Assembly (NCBI RefSeq): GCF_012641365.1
Contig: NZ_JABAIM010000003.1
Location: 310,001 to 374,000, forward strand
DNA: 64,000 nt
Reading direction: 5' to 3'
Source of the DNA: Leeia aquatica
Lineage (GTDB): Bacteria > Pseudomonadota > Gammaproteobacteria > Burkholderiales > Leeiaceae
Part shown: piece after piece, positions 1 to 7,408 of the stretch
How the letters are laid out: each line of letters starts with the position of its first letter
Numbering within the stretch: the stretch's first letter is position 1
Position numbers and translations under genes: made by a program
The notes under the pieces: generated by a model
Seen by the model: only the letters and a program-made list of their open reading frames with translations
What the model was told of the DNA's origin: nothing
Database searches by the model: none

Positions 1-790
1 TGGACTGGTCTTCAATCTGAATGATAACAATCACTCGCAGAAAGACAGCTTCAGCACCTTGGCTGGCGGCGTGGACATCCGTCATGCCATTGATAACGAT
101 CTGATCTGGACAGCAAGCCTAGACGCCAACTGGCGTAACAATCATCGCTGGGATGCCTACGATATGCGTAGTTTGACAGCGCAGACCGGGTTAACCTGGC
201 TACGACCAGAGGACAGTTACAGCCTTGGATTGGTGCGGCAATCGTTACGGGTCGATGGGCAAAGTTATCGCACCCTGACAGGCCTGAATGGCCAGTGGGT
301 GCACGCACTGAATGCAGAAAGCCAGATTGCGCTGTATGCTCAATTTGGACAACTTCGCTACCCCATCCAAGCGGTGCGAAACGTCAACCGCAGTGTTGTG
401 GGTGCCGCCTATGCCGAGCAACTGGACGACGACAGCATGATGTATAGCGGCTTTTACATGGGCCGTGAAGCAGTTCGGGAGCGCAGCTATCCCCATCTGG
501 GTCATAAATTGTTTGGGTTCCGTTTGGGTGGCGAGTGGAACTTGCGCCCAGACCTCAAGCTATTCGTCCAGAGCAGCTTCGAGCGTCGACGTTATGGCGG
601 TCAGGAGACCTTGTTTAAAACCTCTCGTCGCGACAGGCAACTAGATCTTCGTATTGGGCTCAGCTACACCCCCATCAAGAATCTGACATTGATGCCGTCT
701 CTGAGTTGGACTCGCAGCCGCTCCAACATCAGCCTGCACGATTATCGCCGCACCCAGGCTGATCTGACCGTGCGTTACGACTTTGAATAG
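1..790 (+). CDS. Outer-membrane beta-barrel protein, Slam/DUF560-like C-terminal part (5' truncated)
   Basis: The reading frame is open from the left edge (codons in frame from base 2), so this is the C-terminal part of a longer protein. The visible stretch of about 260 residues is a run of alternating polar/aromatic strands and ends in VRYDFE, an aromatic C-terminus typical of outer-membrane barrels. The strand pattern and the final R-x-T-Q-A-D-L-T-V-R-Y element resemble the barrel of surface lipoprotein assembly modifiers (Slam, DUF560), which move proteins to the outer leaflet. The usual N-terminal TPR part would lie outside the window. It precedes a FecR-domain gene by 15 nt, so the two are probably one transcription unit. 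Another barrel family (TonB-receptor-like or porin) cannot be excluded. Confidence 0.6.
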   Translation, partial: GLVFNLNDNNHSQKDSFSTLAGGVDIRHAIDNDLIWTASLDANWRNNHRWDAYDMRSLTAQTGLTWLRPEDSYSLGLVRQSLRVDGQSYRTLTGLNGQWVHALNAESQIALYAQFGQLRYPIQAVRNVNRSVVGAAYAEQLDDDSMMYSGFYMGREAVRERSYPHLGHKLFGFRLGGEWNLRPDLKLFVQSSFERRRYGGQETLFKTSRRDRQLDLRIGLSYTPIKNLTLMPSLSWTRSRSNISLHDYRRTQADLTVRYDFE

Positions 791-805
791 ATTGCGAGGT
801 TAGCC

Positions 806-2182
806 ATGTCTACCTATGTTTTCACGCTCACCCGACCAGCCAGTTTGCTACTGCTGGCCGGCTTATTACCCCTGCAGCTGTGGGCAGCAGCAGGCAAGGT
901 AGAGTTTGTCAGCGGAGAAGTGCTGGCCACCGGCAGCAATGGCCAGCCCCGCACCTTGAGTCGTGGCAGTGAACTGGACGTCGCCGATCTGATCAACACC
1001 CAGAATGGCAGGGTGCAAATTCGCTTTACCGATGGTGGCTATGTCTCTTTGGCCCCACGAACCCAGTTCAAGATCACCCAGTACAAATTCAATGGCAAGA
1101 ACGATGGCGAGGAACAGGGTTTCTTCAGCCTGTTTCGCGGCAGCATGCGCACAGTGACTGGTTTGATTGGCAAGGGGCGGCGCGAAGCCTATCAAGTGAC
1201 CACCCCGACCGCAACCATTGGCATTAGGGGTACCGAATACACCGCTGAACAAACCGATGGGCTCAAAGTCGCTGTAGCCAAAGGTTCTGTCGTTGTTACC
1301 AACGAAATCAGCAATGTTGTATTGCAACCGGGTGAGAGCGTGTTCTTTGAAGGCCCCCGTCAACCACCCAAACCCGTTGAAAAAAGTGCTGTTGTCGTCA
1401 GCCAGCAGGATGAGGAGCAAACTCTACCTAAAGATGTTCTTCCGCTAGACAACCCCTTAATTACCGGCAATGAAACCAACAGTAATGGGGGCAGCGCAGT
1501 TGTCCTGCCACTGAGCGACGGCTCAGGTTACAACCTTGCCTATGTGCGCATTAATGGCGGCTCGCCTGGCATTGGCCTAATCAGTAGCAGTACGGTCACC
1601 TTTACCAATGGTGGCACATCACTTTCCACCTACACCAACAGTGGCTATAACAACAACCCCGGCACCACCCAAGTACAGGAGACCATGACCAGTGGGCTGC
1701 TGGGTTGGGGGCGTTGGGTCAATGGTACCAGTGGGGGTAACGATACCGGCTTGTCTGGTCAAGTCTATAGTGGCAGCAGCCAAGGCTTTCACTATATGGT
1801 AGGCCAGCCTACTGCCAGCATCCCGACTACAGGCAGCTACACATATAAGTTGATTGGGGGAACTACCCCCACGGCAACCACAGGGCAAACCAGCAACAGC
1901 TTTAACGGTTCTCTCGATGTGGATTTTGTAGCCCAGACTGCCAAATTAACCGGCAGCATTACCTCTGGCGCCAATGTTTACAGCTTTGTCGCCCCCAACT
2001 CCGGCTCAGTGACCGCCACCTTCAACCTCACCAGTTCGACCGGGGGGGGTAGCTGCCCTGGCTGCACCTTCAACGGGGAGGGTTTTTTTGCGGGATCCAG
2101 TGCACAACAGGCCGGTATCAATTATAAGTTGGATATCGTCGGCAACTGGCTGATTGGTGTCGCTGCCTTTCAGCAGCAATAG
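806..2182 (+). CDS. FecR-domain exported protein with TbpB-like beta-rich C-terminus
   Basis: 458 residues. An N-terminal signal peptide (hydrophobic LLLLAGLLPLQLWA, no lipobox Cys) is followed by a FecR domain at about residues 30-185, with the characteristic TPTATIGIRGTEYTA motif. There is no sigma-regulator transmembrane anchor, so this is not a FecR anti-sigma protein but an exported protein using the domain. Residues 215-458 are rich in Gly, Ser, Thr and Asn. They include a strand block (GSLDVDFVAQTAKL ... GEGFFAGSSAQQAGINY ... IGVAAF) that resembles the C-terminal barrel of TbpB/Slam-dependent surface proteins. Upstream sits a Slam-like barrel gene; downstream a GT41 gene overlaps it by 1 nt. 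A cell-surface role is inferred. Confidence 0.7.
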   Translation: MSTYVFTLTRPASLLLLAGLLPLQLWAAAGKVEFVSGEVLATGSNGQPRTLSRGSELDVADLINTQNGRVQIRFTDGGYVSLAPRTQFKITQYKFNGKNDGEEQGFFSLFRGSMRTVTGLIGKGRREAYQVTTPTATIGIRGTEYTAEQTDGLKVAVAKGSVVVTNEISNVVLQPGESVFFEGPRQPPKPVEKSAVVVSQQDEEQTLPKDVLPLDNPLITGNETNSNGGSAVVLPLSDGSGYNLAYVRINGGSPGIGLISSSTVTFTNGGTSLSTYTNSGYNNNPGTTQVQETMTSGLLGWGRWVNGTSGGNDTGLSGQVYSGSSQGFHYMVGQPTASIPTTGSYTYKLIGGTTPTATTGQTSNSFNGSLDVDFVAQTAKLTGSITSGANVYSFVAPNSGSVTATFNLTSSTGGGSCPGCTFNGEGFFAGSSAQQAGINYKLDIVGNWLIGVAAFQQQ

Positions 2183-4278
2183 TGTCGATACAGCAGCAAG
2201 CTGCACGCCGGGCTGAGCAGCTGCTGGCGGAGAATCGCCCGTCCAAGGCCGCGCGGGTACTGCAGGCGGCGGCAGATAGTAGCGCTCCTGCCCCTTACTG
2301 GCTGCTACTCGGCCACGCGCTACGGCTGGCCGGGGAGCCCCTGCCGGCTTGGGAGGCGTTGCAGTGTGCCTTGCAGCGGGATAACAGCCTGTTGCCGGCC
2401 CGGCTGGCAGGGTTGCAGGCTTTGAGTGAGGCCGGGCAGCTCACTCAAGCGCTACACCTCTGCCAGCAATGGTGTACTGAATTTCCGGATAGCCCAGACC
2501 TGCACACCGCACAGGCCTGGCTGCTGCGCAGCCTGCAGCAAGTGGATGCCGCGCTGACACACTACCGGTACATCTTGGAGCGCTGGCCCGCGCACCTGCC
2601 CGCCCGTGAAAAAGCCTGCTTGTTGCTGCAACAACAAGGCCAGCTCTTCGCTGCGCTGGCCTTGGCGGATGACGGCCCGGAAGACCTGCCCCACCGACTG
2701 CTGCAAGCAGAATGTCTGCTGGCAACCGGACAAGCGCAACAGGCCGTCACCCGGTTACGCCAAGCAGACACCGATACGCCGCCAGAACCGCTTCGACTCG
2801 CCCTGCTGGGCATCGCTGCCGCTTGTGCGGGCGATACCGCCACAGCCTGGGCGTCGTTTGCCCAGGCCCCGGAGGCCGCCCGGCAAGCCATTGCTCAGCG
2901 TGCGCCGGGCTGGAGTGCCCAGCAATGCGAGCAAGCCCGCCTGCACCCGGAAACGCTGGCCCTGCACTACCTGAACGAGCAACGCTGTCATGCCAGCTGG
3001 CACGACCCCGCCCACTGCGCCCCGCTGGCGCTGGACGCCCTGCCCGCGCCACTGGGCGACCCACCGGACAACGTGCTGTGGTTTCAGGCGCTGTGGCGAC
3101 CGCATGACCGCATGGCCTTGCGTGAGCGTGCAGAAGCCCTGGCCGCCCGCCTGCCTGCCACGCCGGTAAGACAGACCCGCACCGCGCGGACCGAAGGCCC
3201 CTACCGTATCGGCCTGCTGAGCGCAGATTGGTGTCCGCACCCGGTCCCCCGCCTGATCCTGCCGCTACTGCGCCATGCCAGCCCGCGCGTACACTACATA
3301 CGCTACGCCAGCGTGCCACCTGTGGCCTACCCGCCAGTTGCCGCCATGCAGGCACACTCCCCGCTGGTAGACCTGTCGCGGTTGAGCGACCTGCATGCCG
3401 CCCAGCGCATTGCCGCAGACCAGCTGGACCTGCTGATCGACCTCAGCGGCTGGACTTCACAGTTCCGCCCGGCCCTGCTCAGCCACCGCCCGGCCCCCCG
3501 CCAGCTAGGCTGGCTCGGCTACTTCAGCACCTGCGGCGGTGCCGGGCTGGACCATGTGCTGCTGGACCCGATCATGGCCCCGGAAGACGAAGACGGCTAC
3601 TGGCGGGAAACCCTGCTGCGCATGCCGGAAACCCTGTGGTTGTACGACAACCAGCAAGCCATCGCCGTCACCCCCAGCCGCAGCGAGCTGGGGCTGCCCG
3701 AGCAAGCCTTCGTGTTCTGCAGCATTCATTCCGACTACAAACTGGACCCGACCCTCTTCGCCGCCTGGATGCAGCTGCTGCACGCGGTGCCCGGCAGCGT
3801 GCTATGGCAAACCCCGCGTCTGCCCGCCGTTGCGGAGAACTTGCGACGAGAAGCCGAGCGGCACGGCATCCCGCCAGAGCGACTGATCTTCAGCCCCTAC
3901 GAGCCGGACCTGCCCCGCTATCTGGCCCGCTACCGCCAGGCGGATCTCTTCCTCGACACCGCCTGCTGCAACACCGGCACTACCCTGCTCGATGCCCTCT
4001 ACAGCGGCCTGCCCGCCCTCACCCTGTGCGGCAACACCCCCTCCACCCGCAAAGGCGCCAGCATCCTGCACGCCCTCGGCCTGGATACGCTGATCTGCCA
4101 CAGTCTGGCAGACTACAGCGCGCGAGCACTGCAGCTGGCCCGCGAGCCACAAGCGCTGGCCGCGCTACGCCAGCAGGTACAAAACGCGCGCCAGCGCCCG
4201 CCACTCAACAGTCGCCTGCAAGCCCAGCAGCTGGAGAGCATGTGGTGCCATGTGATTGAGACCTACCCCGCGCACTAG
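2182..4278 (+). CDS. TPR protein with GT41 (SPINDLY/OGT-type) glycosyltransferase domain
   Basis: 698 residues. The start is GTG at 2182, sharing its first G with the upstream TAG stop, which indicates translational coupling. Residues 1-200 are Ala/Leu-rich TPR-like helices. From about residue 341 (YRIGLLSADW) comes the GT-B catalytic region of glycosyltransferase family 41: DLLIDLSGWT, PRQLGWLGYFST (about 438-449), DLFLDTACCNTGTTLLDALY and a final RKGASIL element near 622. These match the bacterial SPINDLY-family O-GlcNAc-transferase-like proteins, which transfer a sugar from a nucleotide donor to protein. The coupling suggests that the Ser/Thr/Asn-rich FecR-domain protein is the substrate, as in HMW1C/HMW1, but this is inference. 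Sugar donor and acceptor are unknown. Confidence 0.8.
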   Translation: MSIQQQAARRAEQLLAENRPSKAARVLQAAADSSAPAPYWLLLGHALRLAGEPLPAWEALQCALQRDNSLLPARLAGLQALSEAGQLTQALHLCQQWCTEFPDSPDLHTAQAWLLRSLQQVDAALTHYRYILERWPAHLPAREKACLLLQQQGQLFAALALADDGPEDLPHRLLQAECLLATGQAQQAVTRLRQADTDTPPEPLRLALLGIAAACAGDTATAWASFAQAPEAARQAIAQRAPGWSAQQCEQARLHPETLALHYLNEQRCHASWHDPAHCAPLALDALPAPLGDPPDNVLWFQALWRPHDRMALRERAEALAARLPATPVRQTRTARTEGPYRIGLLSADWCPHPVPRLILPLLRHASPRVHYIRYASVPPVAYPPVAAMQAHSPLVDLSRLSDLHAAQRIAADQLDLLIDLSGWTSQFRPALLSHRPAPRQLGWLGYFSTCGGAGLDHVLLDPIMAPEDEDGYWRETLLRMPETLWLYDNQQAIAVTPSRSELGLPEQAFVFCSIHSDYKLDPTLFAAWMQLLHAVPGSVLWQTPRLPAVAENLRREAERHGIPPERLIFSPYEPDLPRYLARYRQADLFLDTACCNTGTTLLDALYSGLPALTLCGNTPSTRKGASILHALGLDTLICHSLADYSARALQLAREPQALAALRQQVQNARQRPPLNSRLQAQQLESMWCHVIETYPAH

Positions 4279-4305
4279 CGCACTGCTCATGGCGGCGCAG
4301 ACGCT

Positions 4306-4665
4306 TCACGCCGAAGCTGCAGGCTCTCGCCCTTCCAGCAGCGCCACATCGCCCAGCTGGTCCCCCACCCGGTGCGACAAATGGCGAAACACCGCCAACC
4401 GCACCTCCGCCGCATCCGCCCGCCCCAGCTCCTCCACCAGATGCGTCTGCGCCTCATAGTGCAGTACCAGCAAGCCGCGCAGCTTCTCAAAAGCGGAAGC
4501 ATGCCCATTGCAGACAGTCAGGTCATTCGCCAGTACCCGATCAATCACTCCCGGCTCCAGCAACCGCACCTGACTCATCACGCACAACTGCACGATCTCC
4601 AGATCAATCGCCTCCACCGTCTCCGCCCACCGCTCATGGCTGAACCGCTGTTTGCTGAGACTCAT
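4306..4665 (-). CDS. Hypothetical protein, 119 aa
   Basis: The protein is mostly helical and acidic, with no signal peptide, membrane segment or recognised motif. It begins MSLSKQRFSHERW. A purine stretch (GGGGG) lies about 5 nt before the ATG. It faces the glycosyltransferase tail to tail, 27 nt apart. Codon use is like that of the genes around it, and no better frame covers the segment, so I treat it as real. I do not recognise the family; a small cytoplasmic protein is all that can be said. Confidence 0.5.
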   Translation of the reverse strand: MSLSKQRFSHERWAETVEAIDLEIVQLCVMSQVRLLEPGVIDRVLANDLTVCNGHASAFEKLRGLLVLHYEAQTHLVEELGRADAAEVRLAVFRHLSHRVGDQLGDVALLEGREPAASA

Positions 4666-5064
4666 CGCACCCCCACATGAAAATATTGCATCGCAACATG
4701 TCGCTTACTTTACTGCGCTAACGTGGGTATGCCAACACCGCTTGAGGTAAATCTGTACGTTGGCAGCTGAACCTGAACAAAAGGATAGGCGGAGTTGCGC
4801 CTACTGAGCTTGAGAGTATGTAGGCACGCGCAAGGCGTGAGTCGAGAGTGGTACGTCGGCAATCGCCCTGACACTCGGGATCGGCATTCTTTTGGAGAAG
4901 ATCAAACAGGCCAAGTCAGCTAAAAATGTCGATGGCATTTTTATACCCATGCGAGGCACCCGATAGTGGGTGCACGTAGCGTACTCAATACCGAGCGTAC
5001 ACGGTAAAATCGGTTTCTGCGCAGTGATAATTTATGATCCGAAATAGGACCAACAAAGCACATC
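4666..5064. other. Gene-poor interval before the GIY-YIG gene
   Basis: About 400 bases without a convincing gene. They contain an open stretch of 41 codons without a good start (4841-4966, ending IPMRGTR), which could be the tail of a decayed gene. There is also a weak hairpin with a T-run (AAAATG/CATTTT near 4923-4942). The last 60 bases before 5065 are AT-rich and probably hold the promoter of the GIY-YIG gene, but no clear -35/-10 pair stands out. No tRNA, attachment site or repeat is seen. Confidence 0.4.
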
Positions 5065-5955
5065 ATGCAGCCTTTTTCAATCACCCTGTTTGCTACCACC
5101 GGTGACCCTGAGGGTATTCGCCATGTCGACAAATCTAACTGGTCAGGCTACGGCGTAGTGTTCAACCGGGAACTATTTCATCAACTGAAACAAGAGCCCG
5201 GCTTTTCTCAGGCAGGTGTTTATATTCTTGTAGGCAACGCCGCTGAGGAGACCATCTATATCGGTGAGGCCGATCCGGTCGGGGATCGGCTCAAGAATCA
5301 CGTCTCGAACAAGGAAGGATGGGTCTGGGGCGTTTACTTTTTTGACCGAAACCACAAGATTGGAAAAACGGAAGTTCAGTATCTCGAATCGGCACTGGTG
5401 ACGCTGGCCAAGAAGCATGGTCGCGCAATTCTGTTAAACAAGAATAGTCCTACCCCACCAACGATGGCTCCTGCAGCAAAGGCAACGGCACAGGCCTTCC
5501 TAGCAGACATGCTGTTGATCTTGCCAATGCTTGGGATCAACGCGTTCACACCACCGAAGCAAGAAGATCCGCTCGATCAAGTACAACCAGTCGGGGCAGA
5601 AAGCGATAAGTTCGACACCATCGTTGTCCCTGCTCGTGAGGAAGGATTCAAACAACGTTTCTTGAACGAAAACTGCTGGTTTGCGGTTCGGATCAATGCG
5701 AAGCACATCTCAAAACTGAAGTACATCGCGGCTTATCAGGTTGCCCCTGTTGCCGCCATTACTCACATTGCGGAGGTCGAAACCATTGTTCCGTATAACG
5801 ATACGGGTAAATACATGATTCGATTCAAGGGGCCAGCCACAGCGGTCTCCCCTATACCACGTTTGGAAAATAGCGAGATCAATATGCAGTCCCCACGGTA
5901 CGCACTGCGCGAAAAGCTCGCTGCAGCTCTGGCGCTTGATCAGATTTGGAAGTAG
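5065..5955 (+). CDS. Stand-alone GIY-YIG nuclease-family protein
   Basis: 296 residues. The GIY-YIG core is at about residues 51-135: GVYILVG, then TIYIGEADPVGDRLKNH (the YIG tyrosine region and conserved Arg), then a helix with ESALVTLAKK (candidate metal-binding Glu) and LLNKNSP (Asn). No UvrC, restriction or homing-endonuclease partner domain is recognised. The C-terminal 150 residues form a separate alpha/beta region of unknown function with a long linker between. Base composition is visibly less GC-rich than that of the flanking genes, it stands alone, and it has its own terminator, all of which suggest an acquired gene. Roles in defence or DNA repair are possible but unproven. Catalytic activity is likely given the intact motif. 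Confidence 0.75.
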   Translation: MQPFSITLFATTGDPEGIRHVDKSNWSGYGVVFNRELFHQLKQEPGFSQAGVYILVGNAAEETIYIGEADPVGDRLKNHVSNKEGWVWGVYFFDRNHKIGKTEVQYLESALVTLAKKHGRAILLNKNSPTPPTMAPAAKATAQAFLADMLLILPMLGINAFTPPKQEDPLDQVQPVGAESDKFDTIVVPAREEGFKQRFLNENCWFAVRINAKHISKLKYIAAYQVAPVAAITHIAEVETIVPYNDTGKYMIRFKGPATAVSPIPRLENSEINMQSPRYALREKLAAALALDQIWK

Positions 5956-5974
5956 CCAAAGTGATTTCCATCAT

Positions 5975-6008
5975 AACAAGAAGCCCCGCAAAAGCGGGGC
6001 TTCTTGTT
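5975..6008. terminator. Strong bidirectional intrinsic terminator
   Basis: A perfect 15-bp stem (AACAAGAAGCCCCGC at 5975-5989 with its complement at 5994-6008) with an AAAA loop. It lies between the convergent GIY-YIG gene and nrdB and can serve both strands. Confidence 0.9.
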
Positions 6009-6071
6009 GGCAGCACAATGGGAATGGTACGACATAAATGAAAAATTAACTGTCACCCGATGGACTAACCC

Positions 6072-7229
6072 TCAATCCCAGCTCAACGCCCCACCCGACT
6101 GATACTCGGTGACGCGGGTTTCGAAGAAGTTCTTTTCTTTCTTCAGGTCGATCATTTCGCTCATCCACGGGAAGGGGTTGGTTTCGCCGGGGAAGAGGGG
6201 GTCGAGGCCGATTTGCTGCATGCGGCGGTTAGCGATGAAGCGCAGGTATTCCTTGAACATGCCGGCATTGAGGCCGAGCACGCCGCGTGGCATGGTGTCT
6301 TCGGCGTAGGCGTATTCCAGGTCTACTGCCTTCTTGAACAGCTCAACCAGCTCGGCCTTGAAGCTGTCGGTCCACAGGTGCGGGTTTTCCAGCTTGATGG
6401 TGTTGATGAGGTCGATGCCAAAATTGCAGTGCATGGATTCATCGCGCAGGATGTACTGGTACTGCTCCGCAGCACCGGTCATCTTGTTCTGGCGGCCGAG
6501 GGCGAGGATCTGCACAAAGCCCACATAGAAGAACAGGCCTTCCATGATGCAGGCGAACACGATCAGTGATTTGAGCAGTTGCTGGTCGGTGGCCGGGGTG
6601 CCGGTCTTGAATTCCGGGTTGGTGAGCGCGTCGATGAAGGGGATCAGGAATTCATCCTTGTCGCGGATGGATTTGATCTCGTGGTAGGCATTGAACACTT
6701 CGCCTTCGTCCAGCCCCAGCGATTCGACGATGTACTGGTAGGCGTGAGTGTGGATGGCCTCTTCAAACGCTTGCCGCAGCAGGAACTGGCGGCATTCCGG
6801 TGCGGTGATCTGGCGGTAGGTGCCGAGCACGATGTTGTTGGCGGCCAGGCTGTCGGCGGTGACGAAGAAGCCGAGGTTGCGCTTGACCAGGCGGCGCTCG
6901 TCTTCGGTCAGGCCGTTCGGGCTTTTCCACAGCTCGATATCGCGCTGCATGTTCACTTCCTGCGGCATCCAGTGGTTGGCGCAGGTGGCCAGGTATTTTT
7001 CCCAGGCCCATTTGTACTTGAACGGTACCAGCTGGTTGACGTCGGTCTGGCCGTTGATGATGCGCTTGTCGACGGCGTTGACGCGGTTGGAAGCGCCGCC
7101 GCTCAGCAGGCCGCTGGCGGCCACCGGCTCGGCGGCATAGACCGGAGCCGGGTCGGGCCGGGGCGTCGCGGCAGCTTGCGGCGCAGCGGGTTTGCTCGGG
7201 CTTGCCACTTCGTCATCCCAGTTCAGCAT
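6072..7229 (-). CDS. nrdB: Ribonucleoside-diphosphate reductase, beta subunit (class I)
   Basis: 385 residues from the chosen ATG at 7229 (MLNWDDEV), which has AAGGAAAG upstream; an upstream in-frame start at 7286 looks less likely. The protein is the small R2 subunit that makes the radical for dNTP synthesis with NrdA. The diiron ligands are all visible: D126, E157, H160, E230, E264 and H267. The sequence around them ([10 protein letters not shown]) is of the Chlamydia/Pseudomonas subgroup, but the radical position is Tyr164, so it should be a normal tyrosyl-radical enzyme and not class Ic. It follows nrdA by about 180 nt with a GC hairpin in between. Confidence 0.95.
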   Translation of the reverse strand: MLNWDDEVASPSKPAAPQAAATPRPDPAPVYAAEPVAASGLLSGGASNRVNAVDKRIINGQTDVNQLVPFKYKWAWEKYLATCANHWMPQEVNMQRDIELWKSPNGLTEDERRLVKRNLGFFVTADSLAANNIVLGTYRQITAPECRQFLLRQAFEEAIHTHAYQYIVESLGLDEGEVFNAYHEIKSIRDKDEFLIPFIDALTNPEFKTGTPATDQQLLKSLIVFACIMEGLFFYVGFVQILALGRQNKMTGAAEQYQYILRDESMHCNFGIDLINTIKLENPHLWTDSFKAELVELFKKAVDLEYAYAEDTMPRGVLGLNAGMFKEYLRFIANRRMQQIGLDPLFPGETNPFPWMSEMIDLKKEKNFFETRVTEYQSGGALSWD

Positions 7230-7318
7230 GGTGGTCTTTCCTTTATTCTCTCTAGCCGGTGGCGCGCGGCACCACCCTTGGTTCATTCAGTCTGCAGGAC
7301 AGGGCTGCAGTTTGGACA

Positions 7319-7350
7319 GGCGGCGGGGGTGCTTGTTGCAGCCCGCCGCC
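7319..7350. other. GC-rich hairpin in the nrdA-nrdB spacer
   Basis: GGCGGCGGG (7319-7327) is complementary to CCCGCCGCC (7342-7350). No T-run follows on the minus strand, so read-through from nrdA into nrdB is expected. The hairpin may tune the A:B ratio or protect mRNA ends. Function is inferred from position only. Confidence 0.5.
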
Positions 7351-7408
7351 AGACGGTCAGCCATCGCCACCACCGCCGCCACAGCGGCAGGGGGCGAGGG
7401 TGCCGTAG

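Noticed and set aside
4841-4966. 41-codon open stretch ending IPMRGTR upstream of the GIY-YIG gene
   Set aside because: No start codon with a ribosome site and no family match; kept only as a possible gene remnant.
7142-7229. Long Ala/Pro-rich N-terminus of NrdB as a sign of a wrong start
   Set aside because: ATG 7229 has a ribosome site and the MLNWDDE start is typical; the Ala/Pro stretch is a flexible tail.
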